Source of the DNA: Platynereis dumerilii
Lineage: Eukaryota > Annelida > Polychaeta > Phyllodocida > Nereididae
DNA length: 64,000 bases
Assembly (NCBI GenBank): GCA_026936325.1
Contig: JAPTHN010000037.1
Span: 2,605,013-2,669,012, forward strand
Direction of reading: 5' to 3'
Position 1 is the first letter of the stretch; every line of letters starts with the position of its first letter. Both the position numbers and the translations under genes were made by a program. The notes under the pieces are model-generated. The model was not told the origin of the DNA. It saw only the letters and a program-made list of their open reading frames with translations, and did no database searches. Below, in pieces: positions 33,801 to 44,150 of the stretch.

Positions 33801-34979
33801 TCATCTGTCATGTTTCGTAAGGAAGTCTAATACTGCCTGCAAGTAGTCCAAGCCAACCTTGTCTGCCCATGAGGTCAACGAGGGCCTTTCTATAAAGCCA
33901 CAATGGCCTCCTTGGGATGTCATGGCCAGCATGAAGTTAGGCAGAACAGAAAAAAGCTCATAGGGCACATCATGTATTCCACAAATGGGGTCATCTGAAC
34001 TGTTGATACAAAGGACAGGGGGCGACACATCATCCATGTCTCGGTCAGGCTCATTTCGTTCCCAGTATTCACGAACATCTCGAAATCCATATAACTTGGA
34101 GTAGACCATCTCCTCAAAATCAGCACAGCGACTTGTCTTCAGGGCTGCAGAGACATCCATGACCTTCTCTAAGGCTTTTCGATGCTTACACAGCAAACGC
34201 TTCTGGCTATAAAGTAGAGCAAAGTCATAAGGTTGACGCAGTCTGTGGAAAAGTGTCTGTAATTTGTATGCAGGGCACTGACACACTGCAGCTGAGATGT
34301 ATGAGGATGAACCATATTCACCCAGGTATGAGATGAGTAATCCACAGCCTGTGCCTATGCCAACAGCTACTATCCGAGCAGCAAAGAAACTACTACGGAT
34401 GTATTTAACCACCTGCCGGAAGTCAGAGGGGTCACCGCAGCTCTGCAGTTTCGGAGTCGTCAAAGGAGAATCACCAAATCCTCTTTTATTAAACACAATG
34501 GGACGGAATCCTCTTTGCACAGCCCGGCGGCATAAGTATGACACACTTCTTGCGTCACCCGTGAGTCCAGGAATAATGAGTAAAACAGGAGAGTAAGTTG
34601 GCAATCGAGATGTTCCAGAAATTCCCCAGTCTAGTGCAACTATGCCCCGGTCACGCATCATGAGAAACTCTCTCTCAAAGTGAAAAGTGACTTTTGGTAG
34701 AAAAAAGGGAAGCAGAGTCTGAACATGGGAACTGCTGGCCCAGGCTGGAGGTCTGAATGGAAGAGAGAGACGTTTGCAGCGCTTCAGCACGTACTTAGCT
34801 AAAGTGGATTCTCGGTAGTAGAGCTTCGGTGGCTCCTCGCAACCCTCAAGAAATGACTTGACATAAATTACCACAGTGAAGGTTAATGTACCACAAATGG
34901 TGAAGAGGACGGGGAGGGGCACTGAGAAGAAAATGTAGTAGAATGGAGTCAGCATGGCACACCTGGAAAGGGCAACCAT
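33801..34979 (-). CDS. ABHD15: ABHD15-like alpha/beta-hydrolase-fold protein
   Basis: A 392-residue protein with an N-terminal hydrophobic anchor (about 13-40) and an alpha/beta-hydrolase fold of the ABHD1/2/3/15 group. Residue runs agree with mammalian ABHD15 as I recall it: ISYLGEYGSSSYISAA (216-231), PVLCINSSDDPICG (321-334) and GGHCGF (357-362). The nucleophile elbow reads GIGTG (207-211), with Gly209 where catalytic relatives have serine (GxSxG). ABHD15 itself also has glycine there, so this is a family trait and not damage. The acid candidates Asp329/330 and His359 remain. In mammals ABHD15 is known to bind and stabilise phosphodiesterase PDE3B and to act in insulin control of lipolysis; a scaffold role here is inference. 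The frame is intact. ATG 34979 directly follows an in-frame TAA; ATG 34955 is an alternative start, preceded by an acceptor-like CCTTTCCAG ending at 34963. Confidence 0.9.
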   Translation of the reverse strand: MVALSRCAMLTPFYYIFFSVPLPVLFTICGTLTFTVVIYVKSFLEGCEEPPKLYYRESTLAKYVLKRCKRLSLPFRPPAWASSSHVQTLLPFFLPKVTFHFEREFLMMRDRGIVALDWGISGTSRLPTYSPVLLIIPGLTGDARSVSYLCRRAVQRGFRPIVFNKRGFGDSPLTTPKLQSCGDPSDFRQVVKYIRSSFFAARIVAVGIGTGCGLLISYLGEYGSSSYISAAVCQCPAYKLQTLFHRLRQPYDFALLYSQKRLLCKHRKALEKVMDVSAALKTSRCADFEEMVYSKLYGFRDVREYWERNEPDRDMDDVSPPVLCINSSDDPICGIHDVPYELFSVLPNFMLAMTSQGGHCGFIERPSLTSWADKVGLDYLQAVLDFLTKHDR

Positions 34980-35193
34980 TTAGAGCACAGGTAGAGCTTC
35001 TGTTTAATCTGTAGACTGTTTGCCAGAGTAATTGGTCTTGAGCAGGATCTGTCAAGAGCAGGACAAGCTCTAGCTTTTCTTTCTCAAAACTGTTCTCTTA
35101 GCAGTGGCCGGATCATGGTCACATCATCTTTGGTAGTCCATTGTGTCGCATTGGCATGTTCTTGCATGTGTGAAGGTTTCTTTATACCATATC
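34980..35193 (-). other. Candidate 5' untranslated exon of ABHD15
   Basis: On the minus strand TTTTCTGTTTCAG ends at 35194, a strong splice acceptor, and sequence can run from 35193 straight into ATG 34979 without a further intron. If so, the gene has an upstream first exon beyond 35195 that I cannot place. Confidence 0.45.
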
Positions 35194-35195
35194 CT

Positions 35196-35524
35196 GAAAC
35201 AGAAAACACAATATTTAACAATAAAATCTTTGGTCTATTTATTAGTGTTCTTTATCCCTTGAAATAAATTTCTCATATATTCGTAATAGAAAATCATGAT
35301 TCAAAATTCCATTTTGTCCCTCAATAATCGAAGTTTGAGAATTGTATGATTTATGTTGATTTATCTTGAGATAGCACTTCAGACAGTCAGATATTGCGAA
35401 CCTATCTCTGGGCACTCGCAATATAAGGTTTGAATGATGAGACGGGATAGCGAATGGTAGTCAAGTTATTTTTTTACAGTAGACGGAAAATAAGTGCTTA
35501 CAGAAAAGCGATTGTTGTCCTTCA
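35196..35524. other. Unassigned stretch, probable intron or 5' flank of ABHD15
   Basis: No exon, promoter or repeat can be supported from the sequence alone. Confidence 0.35.
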
Positions 35525-35765
35525 TTGACCTGACACCAAGCCCTATCAAACACACTGAAATAAGCTGTCAACTTGTCATTGAGCAACTTGTGTGACCTCA
35601 TTGATTCTCAGTTGGTTACTCGTTTTGATAGCATTGTAAGTATAGGCTATGACCTCATAAATTGCTTTTGACTCATAGAGAATAACAAGGCATGGATAGG
35701 GCTTTGACCTCACAAGGAACATTTCAGTCCAATTCTGTTCGCACTCGTTTTTCATCTACTGTAAC
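35525..35765 (+). repeat. Dispersed repeat R5, copy b
   Basis: Shares TAAGTATAGGCTATGACCTC, GGCATG(C/G)ATAGGGCT and GACCTCACAAGGAAC with 26990-27220. Confidence 0.7.
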
Positions 35766-36506
35766 ATGTTACATTTTCATACCATTTCACCGATCTTTTA
35801 CTTTAATATTCCTCAAGTAGCATTGATATCAATCTATTCTTTTGGGTATCCTTTTCGCACGATGAACGATTGGGTTCAGACATAAGTTCCATGTAAATTC
35901 TATCAAGTTTACTGGAGTCACAGTTCAGTTATGCCATGCTTATAATTCAGACATTTTGTGTTTGGCGAAATCATGTAAAATCAACATATTGCAATGAAGG
36001 AGTATATATTTTCAAATCATTACGCTCCTAACATTTGTCTAATATGCTTGGACTATTCATATAGATTTTTTTGGGAAGTTGCAATCTCTCTCTAACAATA
36101 ATTATGTATCAATCATCTCCATAGGAAGAACATTATTGGTGCTCACTGCTGTGCACAGGTTTTGCAAATCCACTGGACAGTATACATGGTCACACAACCA
36201 CACATATGGAATTCACAGTTACATTGGCGCACTCCACTGAACTGAGGTTCAAAACAGGTGATTACAACAAACAGTCAATGCCAAACAATGCTAAACAAGA
36301 TAATCCAGCTTGCTATTTTGTAACCGGGCCCCTTAAAACACTGTCAGATCATAAGAATATTATGATTGGAACATTTGAGCATCCATTTTTCCATGTGGAA
36401 TTGTTCATGGACTATATCATTATCTATATTGCATGGGATGTCTATTATTTGGAATGACTAACATAACAAATCGTAGGATACTAATTTACAAAGAAGGTAA
36501 GAGACT
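35766..36506. other. Unassigned stretch
   Basis: No gene or defined repeat recognised. Confidence 0.35.
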
Positions 36507-36961
36507 ACATACCAGGCCCGTAGCCAGGGGGGGTGTGTAGGGTGTGTACACACCCCCCCCACAGCCCAACCTCCCCCTTGAATCCATAATGGTCTTACGC
36601 GTTTTTGCGAGAATCCGCTAATGTAGTTACACGCAGCCTGCAATGCTTTTTGATTGGATTTATTTCCAATGATAAGCATTGTTCAAGAAACAACAGTGCT
36701 CGACCATTTGAGGGACCATTCAGCATTTCTTTAAATAGGCCTTGCTGGTAGTATTTATGAAAGACGAGGTATAAGAATATTTTTCTTTGATTTCAAGTGG
36801 TGGCGAGATTTTATGCATTTTTGCCAAGAAAAAGCTTACACGATGTGACTCATCCACATATGAGAGGTGTTTTAAGTGGAAGGGCACAGGGCAATGTTGC
36901 GATATATAAACTGTACACCAAAAAATTGGAGTAGGCATCGGTATTGATTTTTAACACATAA

Positions 36962-37375
36962 GGGACCGTTAAGAATTTATGACTAGGGGGTGGGAGTTTT
37001 GGCCGAGGGGGTAGTAACTTTTCACGCGTTTTAAAGGGGGTATAAATTTTTTACTACATTTCCAAAGGGGGTAAGAAATTTTAACTAAGAAAAAATGTTA
37101 TAGAACACACATAAACTCACTTGATCTGCACCTTTTAAAGCAAAAAAAGCAAAAACGTCCATGAATCTGTACGCGTGACCGTGTACAACAGTATGTGTGT
37201 GTGTATTCACTGCATTGCTTTGTATGTCGAGGTTCCCCCCCCTAAAAATACGCGTGAAACCTAAGAATGCATGGGGTACTAAAAATCCGCATGAAACTCA
37301 GGGGGGGGGTTATCAATTTTGACAGGAAGTTCCAGCAAAACTCCCACCCCCCTGTCAAAAATTCTGAACGATCCC
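36962..37375. mobile_element. Nested 414-bp MITE with TAA target (Harbinger-like)
   Basis: The left end GGGACCGTTAAGAATTTATG and the complement of the right end, GGGATCGTTCAGAATTTTTG, are inverted repeats that continue for about 40 bases into GGGGGTGGGAGTTTT. TAA flanks both sides (36959-36961, 37376-37378), fitting the TWA duplication of PIF/Harbinger. It is inserted in the 2.86-kb element and is therefore younger than it. Confidence 0.8.
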
Positions 37376-37739
37376 TAATCGGGTGGAAAAAATACGCCCC
37401 CTCACAAAGAAACCCTGAATGGTCTTGAGGGATAGAGCAGGCATTGGCCCTATGAGCATGCAAAGGTATATTGCTGTTTAACAGAAGGTCAGTATTGCTC
37501 TACTCCAAAGTACAAAATTTCTAAATAATATTCTGGCCAGGGGTTGTGAAGAGAATGTTTGCACTGCCCCGCATCTAACAGAACCTCCACTAATTTCAAA
37601 AAAGCAAAATTGGAGAAAAGAGGAAACAAAAACTCCAAAAACGAAAGAAAGTGGCACAATGGCATTTTGAAATCAGGGCCGTAAATATGAATACTTTAAA
37701 AGGGGGGAACAATGAGACAGGGGTTATCTTTATATCTCA

Positions 37740-38860
37740 TACCTCCTTTCCAGCTCTTGCCAATCTTCCACTCTTGGAGTTGGATTTCGAAAATTTTCTA
37801 ATCCCTTTGTGCCTCCTCCTTATTCAGTCACCTTACTCTCTAGAAATATCCCTGCCCTCTCCCTCACTTCTGCCTCCATCCGACCTTCCTTATCCTCTCT
37901 CTCTCTCTGGGTTTCTCCCTTTCCATCTCTTCCATAGCCATTCCCTGGTTCATGTTATCCTCCTATACCTCTCCAATTACTCTCATTCTAGCTATCTGTC
38001 TCTTTTCCCCTCCCTCATTTCTTGGGCCTCTCGCATTACTCTCTGCCTTCTCCTTAATGCCTCCACACTCTCTGGTCTTCTCCTCTGTCTCCTCCCTTGT
38101 CCTTCCTTCTTCCTCCTCGACAGCTTTTCTCTCCTCCCAAACAAATCTTCTCTCCTCCCTCTCTGCCCTCTCCATGACATATGCTTTCTCCACCTATTAC
38201 TCCATTCTCTCTGCTTTCTCCCTCGCTGCCTCCTCCCTATAGTTCTTGAGGCTCCTCACTGGCTCCTCCCTAGCACCTCTCTGCTTTCCACCGCCTCCGT
38301 TACATTTCTGCATAAATTTCTCTTGTCAGAAGAAATGCTCGGACTAACTCCTCCCTAGTTTTTGCCTCCTCCTGATAGCTCAAGCCTTTTCCGGTATTCA
38401 TCCCCTTCCTTCCCTAATCATCTCTATCTCTCTGACTTGCACCTCTCCACATTCTCCATTACTATACATTTCTGGAATCAGAAGCAATGATTGGACTTCT
38501 GTAAAGCTCTTTTAGCTGTCTTGCCTCATTCTGATAGCTTTAGCCTTCTCCAGTATCACTCCTCCACCTCTATCTCTCTGATACCATACTCTCCATTCTT
38601 TCTATTGCCTAGCAACAGCTACTCTCTTCTCCCCTGCACTTGTCACCTCCATCATCGGCACTTCCCTTGGTGAAACTCCCTTTCTACCCTCACCCCAATT
38701 GTTTTTGTCCCCTTCATCTCTTTCTTCTTCCTAGCTCTTTCCTTCTCCATCCCCGCCTCTAAACTCTCTACCTCTACCTTCTCTGCATCTTCCCTTTCAG
38801 CTCCGCCCAACTCCTGCCTCCATCTAAATGGTTTTTATTTCCTAGCTCTCTACCTCCTGC
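37740..38860 (+). repeat. Long pyrimidine-rich tract
   Basis: About 1.1 kb strongly biased to C and T on the plus strand, with units such as CTCTCTGCTTTCTCC and CCTCCTCCCTAG. It creates apparent Leu/Ser/Pro-rich frames and, on the other strand, Arg/Glu-rich frames. It lies inside the 2.86-kb element. Confidence 0.85.
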
Positions 38861-39374
38861 TTAATAACATATATGTCTATGTGCTTTCGCAAAAGCTAAA
38901 TGACACTAATAGTAAATGCTACAAAAATGGTTCATGATGTTAAAATTGTAACTTGCTTTTTAGTGAAAGCAAAGACTTTTCAACATTCTGTTGTAGCATC
39001 TACATCGTAACTTTTAAATGTCTTTTGAGTTTTGACCTGTTCTTATAGCGTGAAAACTGATGATTATCTCAAATTGCAGCGAAATTCCATACAATATAAT
39101 TATTAAAACCCATTGATTTCAAAAATAATTTGCTCAAAGAGTGTCCTTTGATATTTAAGATTTTATCATATTGAAGTTTTATGGGGATTTTTCTTTCAAA
39201 TTCAACTCTCTGGAATGCTCAAGATGCATCTGAGAGTGTCTAAAATCCGTTGGCTTCTGGGGGCCTTAAGTGGCCCCCAGACCCCCTGCCGCAGACTTTC
39301 GGCCCTACGGGCCTCAGTTCCCCCTCATTTACGTTCCACACACCCCCCCATAAAAAATCCTGGCTACGGGCCTG

Positions 39375-40039
39375 ACATACGGAGTTCTAAGTGGTTTTCT
39401 ATAGCTGACAGAAATTTGATTTTATATGAATTGACTTTTTCTGAAACATGTGCTTTCTCCAAGCCAATGTTTTGATCAAACAGGAAGTCATGTACAGCAT
39501 GAACTGTACTGCCACGTTGTTGCACCATGAGTATAGAGCAACTAAGAATGTTATTTTTCCCCTCAGTATGAAATAGTGACAACCAATCTGATTCACATGT
39601 GCAAAAGCAAACAATAGCAACAAATTTATGTTTTGTTTGAATTCCTTGAATGAGCAATGAGCTTTGCACAATGCAGAAAGTTTGTGGGCAATGTATCACC
39701 AATGACAGGAATTTCGGTCATCCAATTTGCCCTTGCAGTGGTTTCATTCATAACGGGGGAGGGGATGAACATCAAACTTCATGTATACGGGCGTTCTTGG
39801 GAAGGTTGCACTGGTAAATCTTGGGACACAGGTAAAGGGGATTTATTTCCGAACACACCGGACTCATCTCTCATGTATCTCGGAAGATGCCGGGATGGTG
39901 CCAACGTAAATTCTACAATAGTACCAGGTTGAAGAGCAGACCCATGTTTTGTGCATTATATAAGGTGACGAAACTGGTTTATGCTGGTGGAAAGCTCTCC
40001 TGTCCTGGTTCCAGTATATAAATCTCTTTGAAAATGACC
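39375..40039. other. Unassigned stretch with one lone element end
   Basis: GTACTGCCACGTTGTTGCAC at 39507 resembles the right end of the 508-bp element at 10755-11262. No partner end is found nearby. Otherwise nothing is recognised. Confidence 0.45.
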
Positions 40040-40394
40040 ATTACAGCGAAACACTTTGATATAGAATTAAAGTGGACTGTGGCACTGTGAAACTGGCACT
40101 TTGTGACTCATGATAGCCGATGAAGTGTCATCTTCTCTACTTTCAACATGGGAAACATAGAGGCTGTTTGATTAGTCATGATCTAGAGAAGGCCATTTGA
40201 CTTCTCATAACAAATTTTAGAGTGAAAATCAGATGCATAATCGTTTCGTTTGGCTGTCACCAACAAGTGGGATAAGTCTCCTTCAATCAAATTTACATTG
40301 AAAATATTGGGTTTGATCATGACAAATCATCAGCATGCCATTTTCACAGTGGCCCAGTCCACTCTAATTCTATATCACAGTGTTTCGCTGTAAT
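40040..40394. mobile_element. 355-bp MITE (R6, well-preserved copy)
   Basis: ATTACAGCGAAACACT opens the element and returns as its complement ending at 40394. The inverted repeat continues through GATATAGAATTA and GTGGACTG, about 40 bases with few mismatches. Flanks are GACC / GACA, too short and imperfect for a firm target-duplication call. An older copy lies at 31720-32060. No coding sequence. Confidence 0.8.
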
Positions 40395-41082
40395 GACATA
40401 TTGTGACTCATGATAGCTGATGTTGTGTGATCTGCATATCCTTGCCGCGCGGCATTGAAACTGTCTTATTGGTCATTAATGAAAGGAGACCCGGTGGTAG
40501 GTCATTACTGATTTATTCCTTATATCATTACTGAAAAAAACCTGATAAGCTTCCCCTTGCAGTGTCTGTCATTGGTGCAAATACCATAAGAGAAGTATGA
40601 CGTGGTTGCTTAGATGCAGTATAATGGTTTCCATAGAGTAGTGTATATGAGTGGCAGATTGCAGAATATTCTTTTTGGTAGAAACAGGAGTTCGGTGCAA
40701 CAGTCAATAGTTTCTAAGCAGGCAATACTTGATTGAGCACGTCTGGAAATTATTATTACTCAGACGACGTGATTTGACCAATTACACTGAACTATCCAGT
40801 AAATAAAAATAGCATAGATTATCGAAGGAAATCAAATTCCTAAAATAACAGGATCACGATCAGTAAGCTTGGAATCTATGAATGCATTATAGGAGACATG
40901 CTAGGATTGGACCAGTGCCTTAATTGGACCACTTCAGATTTTATTTCCAATTAAAAAATGTATCTTCATTAATTTGGAAAAAAATATTAAATACCATACC
41001 GCAAAACTTCCTTGATCAGATTTTATAATCTGTAAGTCATTACCTTCAAAGCACAAAGTGGAAATTTCGATTTTGTTCGACA
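40395..41082. other. Unassigned stretch
   Basis: Bases 40404-40425 repeat a phrase (GTGACTCATGATAGC) found inside the preceding MITE. No gene is recognised. Confidence 0.4.
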
Positions 41083-41250
41083 GGGGAGGGTTGGTCTGGT
41101 GGTAGCATGCTAGGCTGCTAATCACTGGGTCCAGGGTTCGAATCACGCTCTTGCCACGTCACCTGAGCCTATGTTGGATGGCTGTTGCATCATCCTTCAC
41201 CTCTTTGCTGTGTCCTCCTCTTGTCCTAATTAACATACCAAGTGCATACC
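41083..41250 (+). mobile_element. tRNA-derived SINE, family 2, copy a
   Basis: The head GGGTTGGTCTGGTGGTAGC (A box) and GGTTCGAATC (B box, about 41135) form a polymerase III promoter. The body GCCACGTCACCTGAGCC ... CTTCACCTC ... TGTCCTAATTA ... CCAAGTGCA is the same, in order, as the complement of 42340-42450. The 3' tail is truncated or diverged. Confidence 0.85.
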
Positions 41251-41259
41251 TTTTGTACA

Positions 41260-41557
41260 TAGTGTCAACTATTTTCTTTATACCATTCGACACCTCTGTC
41301 AGCCAATCATGAGCCAGTATTTCACTGCAATAAAACCCATATTCTTTGTTGTCCAGTTATCCTCCCATGGGAGAATAATAAGTGAAGCTGTGAAAAACCA
41401 CAGCAACAAACGACAAATTTCAGTTTTGTCTTATGGTATAAGCCAGTTATTCACCACGGGATCGACAATATGTGTTTATCACAGCTCGGGCTAACGCCCT
41501 CGCTGGATAAATCACATATTGCCTCTCCCTAGGTGAATAACCTATACTAATTGGACC
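41260..41557 (-). repeat. Hairpin repeat with GC core and CCAAT motif (F3)
   Basis: Bases 41432-41557 form a nested palindrome. GTTATTCACC (41453) pairs with GGTGAATAAC (41532), CAATATGTG (41466) with CACATATTG, and the core is GGGCTAACGCCC. The left part, 41290-41380, read on the minus strand (CTCCCATGGG, AACAACAAAGAATA, TGATTGGCTGA), matches 61960-62035 in the same order, so this is a short copy of the element at 60868-62050. No coding sequence. Confidence 0.7.
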
Positions 41558-42295
41558 AGTTGCTGAGGATTACCAGTCAACTAGGCGACAGTCAACCAGG
41601 CAACATCACTAATAACTATGCGATAACCAACCATGCAATAGCCCATTACCAGCAAGGCGACACATTTTGACCAGTCTATGAGATATTTTTGGAATAGAAT
41701 TGACATAATGGAAAAAGATAAAAAATACTTTTGTTACCCAAATGTTTTGAGCTTAAAAGCCATTTCTCTGTGTGTTATAGGCTTATAATAACATTGTACA
41801 GCACACCTTTTCTTGAAGACACAGCATCACAGTCTTATGTTCCCAATTTGTTTGCAAGGCTCCTGCTAACAAGTTTGACCTCACTACCCCTTCACTGATA
41901 CTCGACCTCTGACTGCATCATAATCATGAATCACCGGAATATTAGCCTACCTTTGAGATTACCTCATTCCGTAACAGTCATTAGGTTAATTATACGGTTG
42001 ATTAACAGGCCGTTCTGATGGAATAATTACAGGCGTATTAATTGACTCACCAGTCCGACAATGACAACAAAGCCGACTGGTCGAGATAGTTCGACAGAGA
42101 TGCTGGTCAAGCGCATTCAGACCAGTTCCATTGATTTTGACTCAAGGTCCCAGGTTCAAGGGCAGCTGGCAGGATCTGCATGAACATCAGCCCAGCTGGA
42201 TGTTCTTCAGATCAGGCGTTAAATTGGCAGCGTCTCCTACAAGTGTACAGAAAGTGGTCATTGTGATAAATGTGACATACATATCTACTGCTAAG
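41558..42295. other. Unassigned stretch with weak short repeats
   Basis: Near 41568-41660 imperfect units such as AGTCAACTAGGCGACAGTC recur a few times. Otherwise no gene or element is recognised. Confidence 0.4.
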
Positions 42296-42510
42296 ATGGA
42301 TGGATGGATGGATGATTGGGCTTTACGTCCTGTATATTTGCACTTGGTAGGGTAATTAGGACAGAAGGAGGACAAGGCAATGAGGTGAAGGATGATTGAA
42401 ATAGCCGTCCAACTTAGGCCCAGGTGACCCGGCAAGAGCTGGATTCGAACCCTGGCCCCAGCGATTGGAAGCCCAGCACGATACCACTAGACCAACCCTC
42501 TCCCCTCTCC
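42296..42510 (-). mobile_element. tRNA-derived SINE, family 2, copy b
   Basis: On the minus strand it reads GAGGGTTGGTCTAGTGGTAT (A box), GGTTCGAATCC (B box), then the body shared with 41083-41250. It ends in GGACGTAAAGCCC and a (CATC)n-type tail at 42297-42315. The tail differs from that of the SINE at 33015, so this family probably uses a different LINE partner. Confidence 0.88.
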
Positions 42511-42794
42511 TGAACTGCCTCGAGCTGGACAGGCCTGGATTGCAACCACTGCCATCTATCTGATTCCTCCCAGCTGACTGCCTCCCTGCTGATTGCCTCC
42601 CAGCTGATTGTAGGTTCAAAAGTAAAGGCTTATCTTGGAGTTTCCATCTTTTGGCAAGGAATTTATAACATTAAAAAGGGAAAAACACTGGTGATTGATT
42701 AATTTGATAGAACGATGCTTCAAATGATGAATGCACCCCAAGGAATGTGTGGTCAAAGCATTCACAAAGGAACAACATTATTATTATTATGATA
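42511..42794. other. Unassigned stretch
   Basis: A short tandem of CTGATTGCCTCCCAG-type units lies at about 42566-42611, and an ATT run precedes the start of the segmental duplication. No gene. Confidence 0.5.
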
Positions 42795-42951
42795 AATATT
42801 GCTTGAAATTTGTCCTAGGGCTGAAAAAAAGATTGGTTGCAACAACCTATCCATCTGTTCATATGTCTGACCAATCCTTGGAAATAATCCTTGGAAGTTA
42901 TTGCTCTACTAAGATAATTGAGGTGACAACCAAATACTGTAAATGTCAAAT

Positions 42952-43964
42952 GTAGGGGAGACCGGGGCTAGGTGTCACAGGGGCAAGTTGTCATTATGCT
43001 TATTACTTGGATGGTAGCAGCTGCATGGTAATTAAATCAATTTTGATATTTTTTAATATATGAAAAGTTTTTGTATGTTATCAAAAAAATGTGTAATGTG
43101 TCATGCTATGTGAATATGTCTAAAATGTCTTTTAAAAAGGCACAAAAACTATTTTTAAAGTGCCATTTACAAATTTTTCATCATGTTCCAAAGTGAGACA
43201 ATTTATGGAGATGCAGACGCCGGTTCATGGTAGCATAGTCTCCATGAACAATGTGATTGTGTTTTTTAATTTGATTCAGAACACATGCTCCTTTGATTAC
43301 CAAGACATCAGATTGACTTTATGATCGTGACGAGGATAGGACGGGGCTAGTTGTCACAGGGGCAAATTGTCACAATGCTTATTACTTGACTGTAGGTGGC
43401 AGTAGCAATCTCATTATTAAGTACTTTTAAAGATTGTTTTGTTTGTAAAACATTTTTATTATGTGGTTCCAAGAAAGTATAATTGTTAATGTGATAAGTA
43501 AACTTTTAAAAATGAATTTTTTTAACAGAATTTTTACGCCCATTTCATTGTCCTCCAATTTGAAATGCAATTTTTTGGTAGAAATAGATCATGATTTATT
43601 GTGATAATTATCCAAAGTGTTCGCAAGAAGTGTATTTGTGTTTTTTTAAGGGAATCTGAGGTATTCCGATATTGAATTACAGAGAATCTGTCAGAGATGT
43701 TAGATTGGCTGTATGATTGTGACAACTTCCCCGGGCTTGGGGCAAGTTGTCACAATTTCAAAGAAACGACTTTGAGCTATTTTATGACCTACAAAACACA
43801 CTTGGTTGATAAATTAGGACAAAAGGTGAATAAAAACTGTCTCAAGACTTACAAAAGTGTTACAGGGTTGGAAGTTTTCTAACAGCCTGAACCTGGAGAC
43901 CTTTCAGAGACAGTGAAACTTTAAGAAAAAAAAAATTGTGACAACTAGCCCCGGTCTCCACGAC
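42952..43964. mobile_element. Inverted-terminal-repeat DNA element, family B, copy 1
   Basis: The left end GTAGGGGAGACCGGGGCTAG pairs with the right end, whose complement is GTCGTGGAGACCGGGGCTAG; both run on into TTGTCAC-like sequence. Flanks ATGTCAAAT and ATGTCAGTT form a probable 9-bp target duplication (7/9). GGGGCAAGTTGTCAC and variants recur inside (42979, 43352, 43738). There is no transposase frame. It predates the segmental duplication, because both copies carry it at the same place. Confidence 0.85.
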
Positions 43965-43984
43965 ATGTCAGTTTTTTATGGTCC

Positions 43985-44150
43985 ACTGAAATGATTGAAT
44001 AGAATGTCTCACAAGCAATTTGTGAGGTCATATTGTATACTTTCAATGCTATCAAAAAGGATTACCAGTTTGGTATCAATTAGGACACAAGTTACTCTAT
44101 GACAAATGAACAGTTCATTTCAATGCTATGGATATCATATGACCTGTTGT
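43985..44150 (-). repeat. Dispersed repeat R5, copy c
   Basis: The complement carries GTCATAGAGTAACTTGTGTCC, TTTGATAGCATTGAAAGTAT and GACCTCACAAATTGCTT in the order of the 35525 copy. Present in both halves of the segmental duplication. Confidence 0.6.

Larger units (their letters stand above)
36513..39374. mobile_element. 2.86-kb inverted-terminal-repeat DNA element
   Basis: CAGGCCCGTAGCCAGG at 36513 is repeated as its exact complement ending at 39374, and both are followed inward by runs of G and TGTGTG. ACATAC flanks both sides (36507-36512 and 39375-39380), a 6-bp target duplication. No transposase frame remains: the long plus-strand frame 37651-38358 is Leu/Ser/Pro low complexity from a pyrimidine tract. 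It contains a nested MITE at 36962-37375. The superfamily is not assigned. Confidence 0.85.

Noticed and set aside
37651-38358. 235-residue open frame on the plus strand
   Set aside because: It is Leu/Ser/Pro low complexity produced by the pyrimidine-rich tract; overlapping frames on both strands are equally open and no domain is visible.
41083-41160. tRNA gene with A and B boxes
   Set aside because: Part of a second SINE family with another copy at 42296-42510.
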